6,473 nucleotides of DNA, taken from Gammaproteobacteria bacterium. Its GTDB lineage: Bacteria; Pseudomonadota; Gammaproteobacteria; HK1. The stretch is taken from assembly GCA_022822245.1 (NCBI GenBank), contig JAJECB010000388.1, forward strand, positions 1 to 6,473, written 5' to 3'. The first letter of the stretch is position 1; the number at the start of each line of letters is the position of its first letter. A model generated the notes under the pieces. That model searched no databases and was not told the origin of the DNA. It saw only the letters and a list, made by a program, of their open reading frames with translations. The position numbers were made by a program, and so were the translations under genes. This document shows positions 6,312-6,473 of the stretch, one piece after another.

Positions 6312-6473
6312 TGAGATGGCCCCGGGGCGGCCCGGCACGGTAAATTCGTTCTGATTTTCGTCGACGGATCACGGCCCACGGTCAAGTGCCACCGGCTTTC
6401 GCAGGCGCCGCCGCGGCCGTTTGTCGCGGCATTTGGCCATTGTCGCGCTGTCGTTGGCGCTTCGCCTTGGACG
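6312..6473. other. Non-coding or unresolved right edge
   Basis: No convincing gene is seen. A locally AT-richer patch (about 6340-6360, containing TAAATT and GATTTTC) could hold a promoter for a gene beyond the edge, but no paired -35/-10 is clear. Two short direct repeats of TTGTCGCG occur near 6421 and 6440. One plus-strand frame is open from 6355 to the edge without an ATG. The expected rpoZ N-terminus (MARVTVED type) is not present. Confidence 0.4.

Noticed and set aside
6315..6353. ATGGCC near the gmk hairpin as a possible rpoZ start
   Set aside because: The frame ends at TGA after 12 codons and does not match the omega-subunit N-terminus.
4420..6372. A 650-codon minus-strand open frame opposite yicC and gmk
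   Set aside because: yicC and gmk on the plus strand have full family motifs. The antisense product has shadow-frame composition and no recognisable domain.
6355..6473. A plus-strand frame open to the right edge, reading a basic stretch then a short hydrophobic run (possible signal peptide from a TTG at 6421)
   Set aside because: There is no ATG, no ribosome-binding site, and too little sequence. A competing frame from GTG 6386 is equally open, so neither can be called.
1..6473. CRISPR array, tRNA/rRNA, transposon, phage or toxin-antitoxin elements
   Set aside because: No regularly spaced short repeats with unique spacers, no tRNA-like cloverleaf, no transposase or integrase motifs, and no small paired genes are visible on either strand.

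Overview
This is a GC-rich bacterial chromosomal segment (well over 60% GC by eye). It most likely comes from a gammaproteobacterium. The main clue is the block rdgB-rph facing yicC-gmk: an rph/yicC neighbourhood is familiar from enterics, and rph-yicC-gmk-rpoZ from pseudomonads. An rph-rdgB pair is common across beta- and gammaproteobacteria. Nothing here fixes the genus; a halophilic or Chromatiales-like lineage is only a guess from GC content and gene order.

Layout. Positions 1-3004 (+) carry a tripartite TRAP transporter operon: a 5'-truncated periplasmic solute-binding protein (dctP), the small membrane subunit (dctQ) and the large membrane subunit (dctM). A perfect 14-bp hairpin separates dctP from dctQ, and dctQ and dctM overlap by one base. 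Positions 3005-3158 are a short convergent spacer. It contains an imperfect 57-bp tandem repeat that starts inside the dctM stop region. Positions 3159-4474 (-) carry rph followed by rdgB, overlapping by GTGA. Positions 4475-4743 are a divergent intergenic region with a perfect 14-bp inverted repeat and a possible -10 element for rph. Positions 4744-6270 (+) carry yicC and gmk, 12 bases apart. Positions 6271-6473 hold a strong GC hairpin and then sequence in which I find no convincing gene; rpoZ, the usual neighbour of gmk, is not seen before the window ends.

How the genes work together. The TRAP genes encode one secondary uptake system for an organic anion, driven by an ion gradient; the ligand cannot be read from this sequence. 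The second half is housekeeping. Rph (tRNA 3'-end trimming) and YicC (RNA-degradation-associated protein) act on RNA. RdgB (ITP/XTP removal) and Gmk (GMP to GDP) act on purine nucleotides. All five complete proteins, and the visible part of DctP, look intact and conserved. I found no new multi-gene system. The items worth a second look are non-coding: the two long hairpins, the tandem repeat at the dctM end, and the inverted repeat between rph and yicC.
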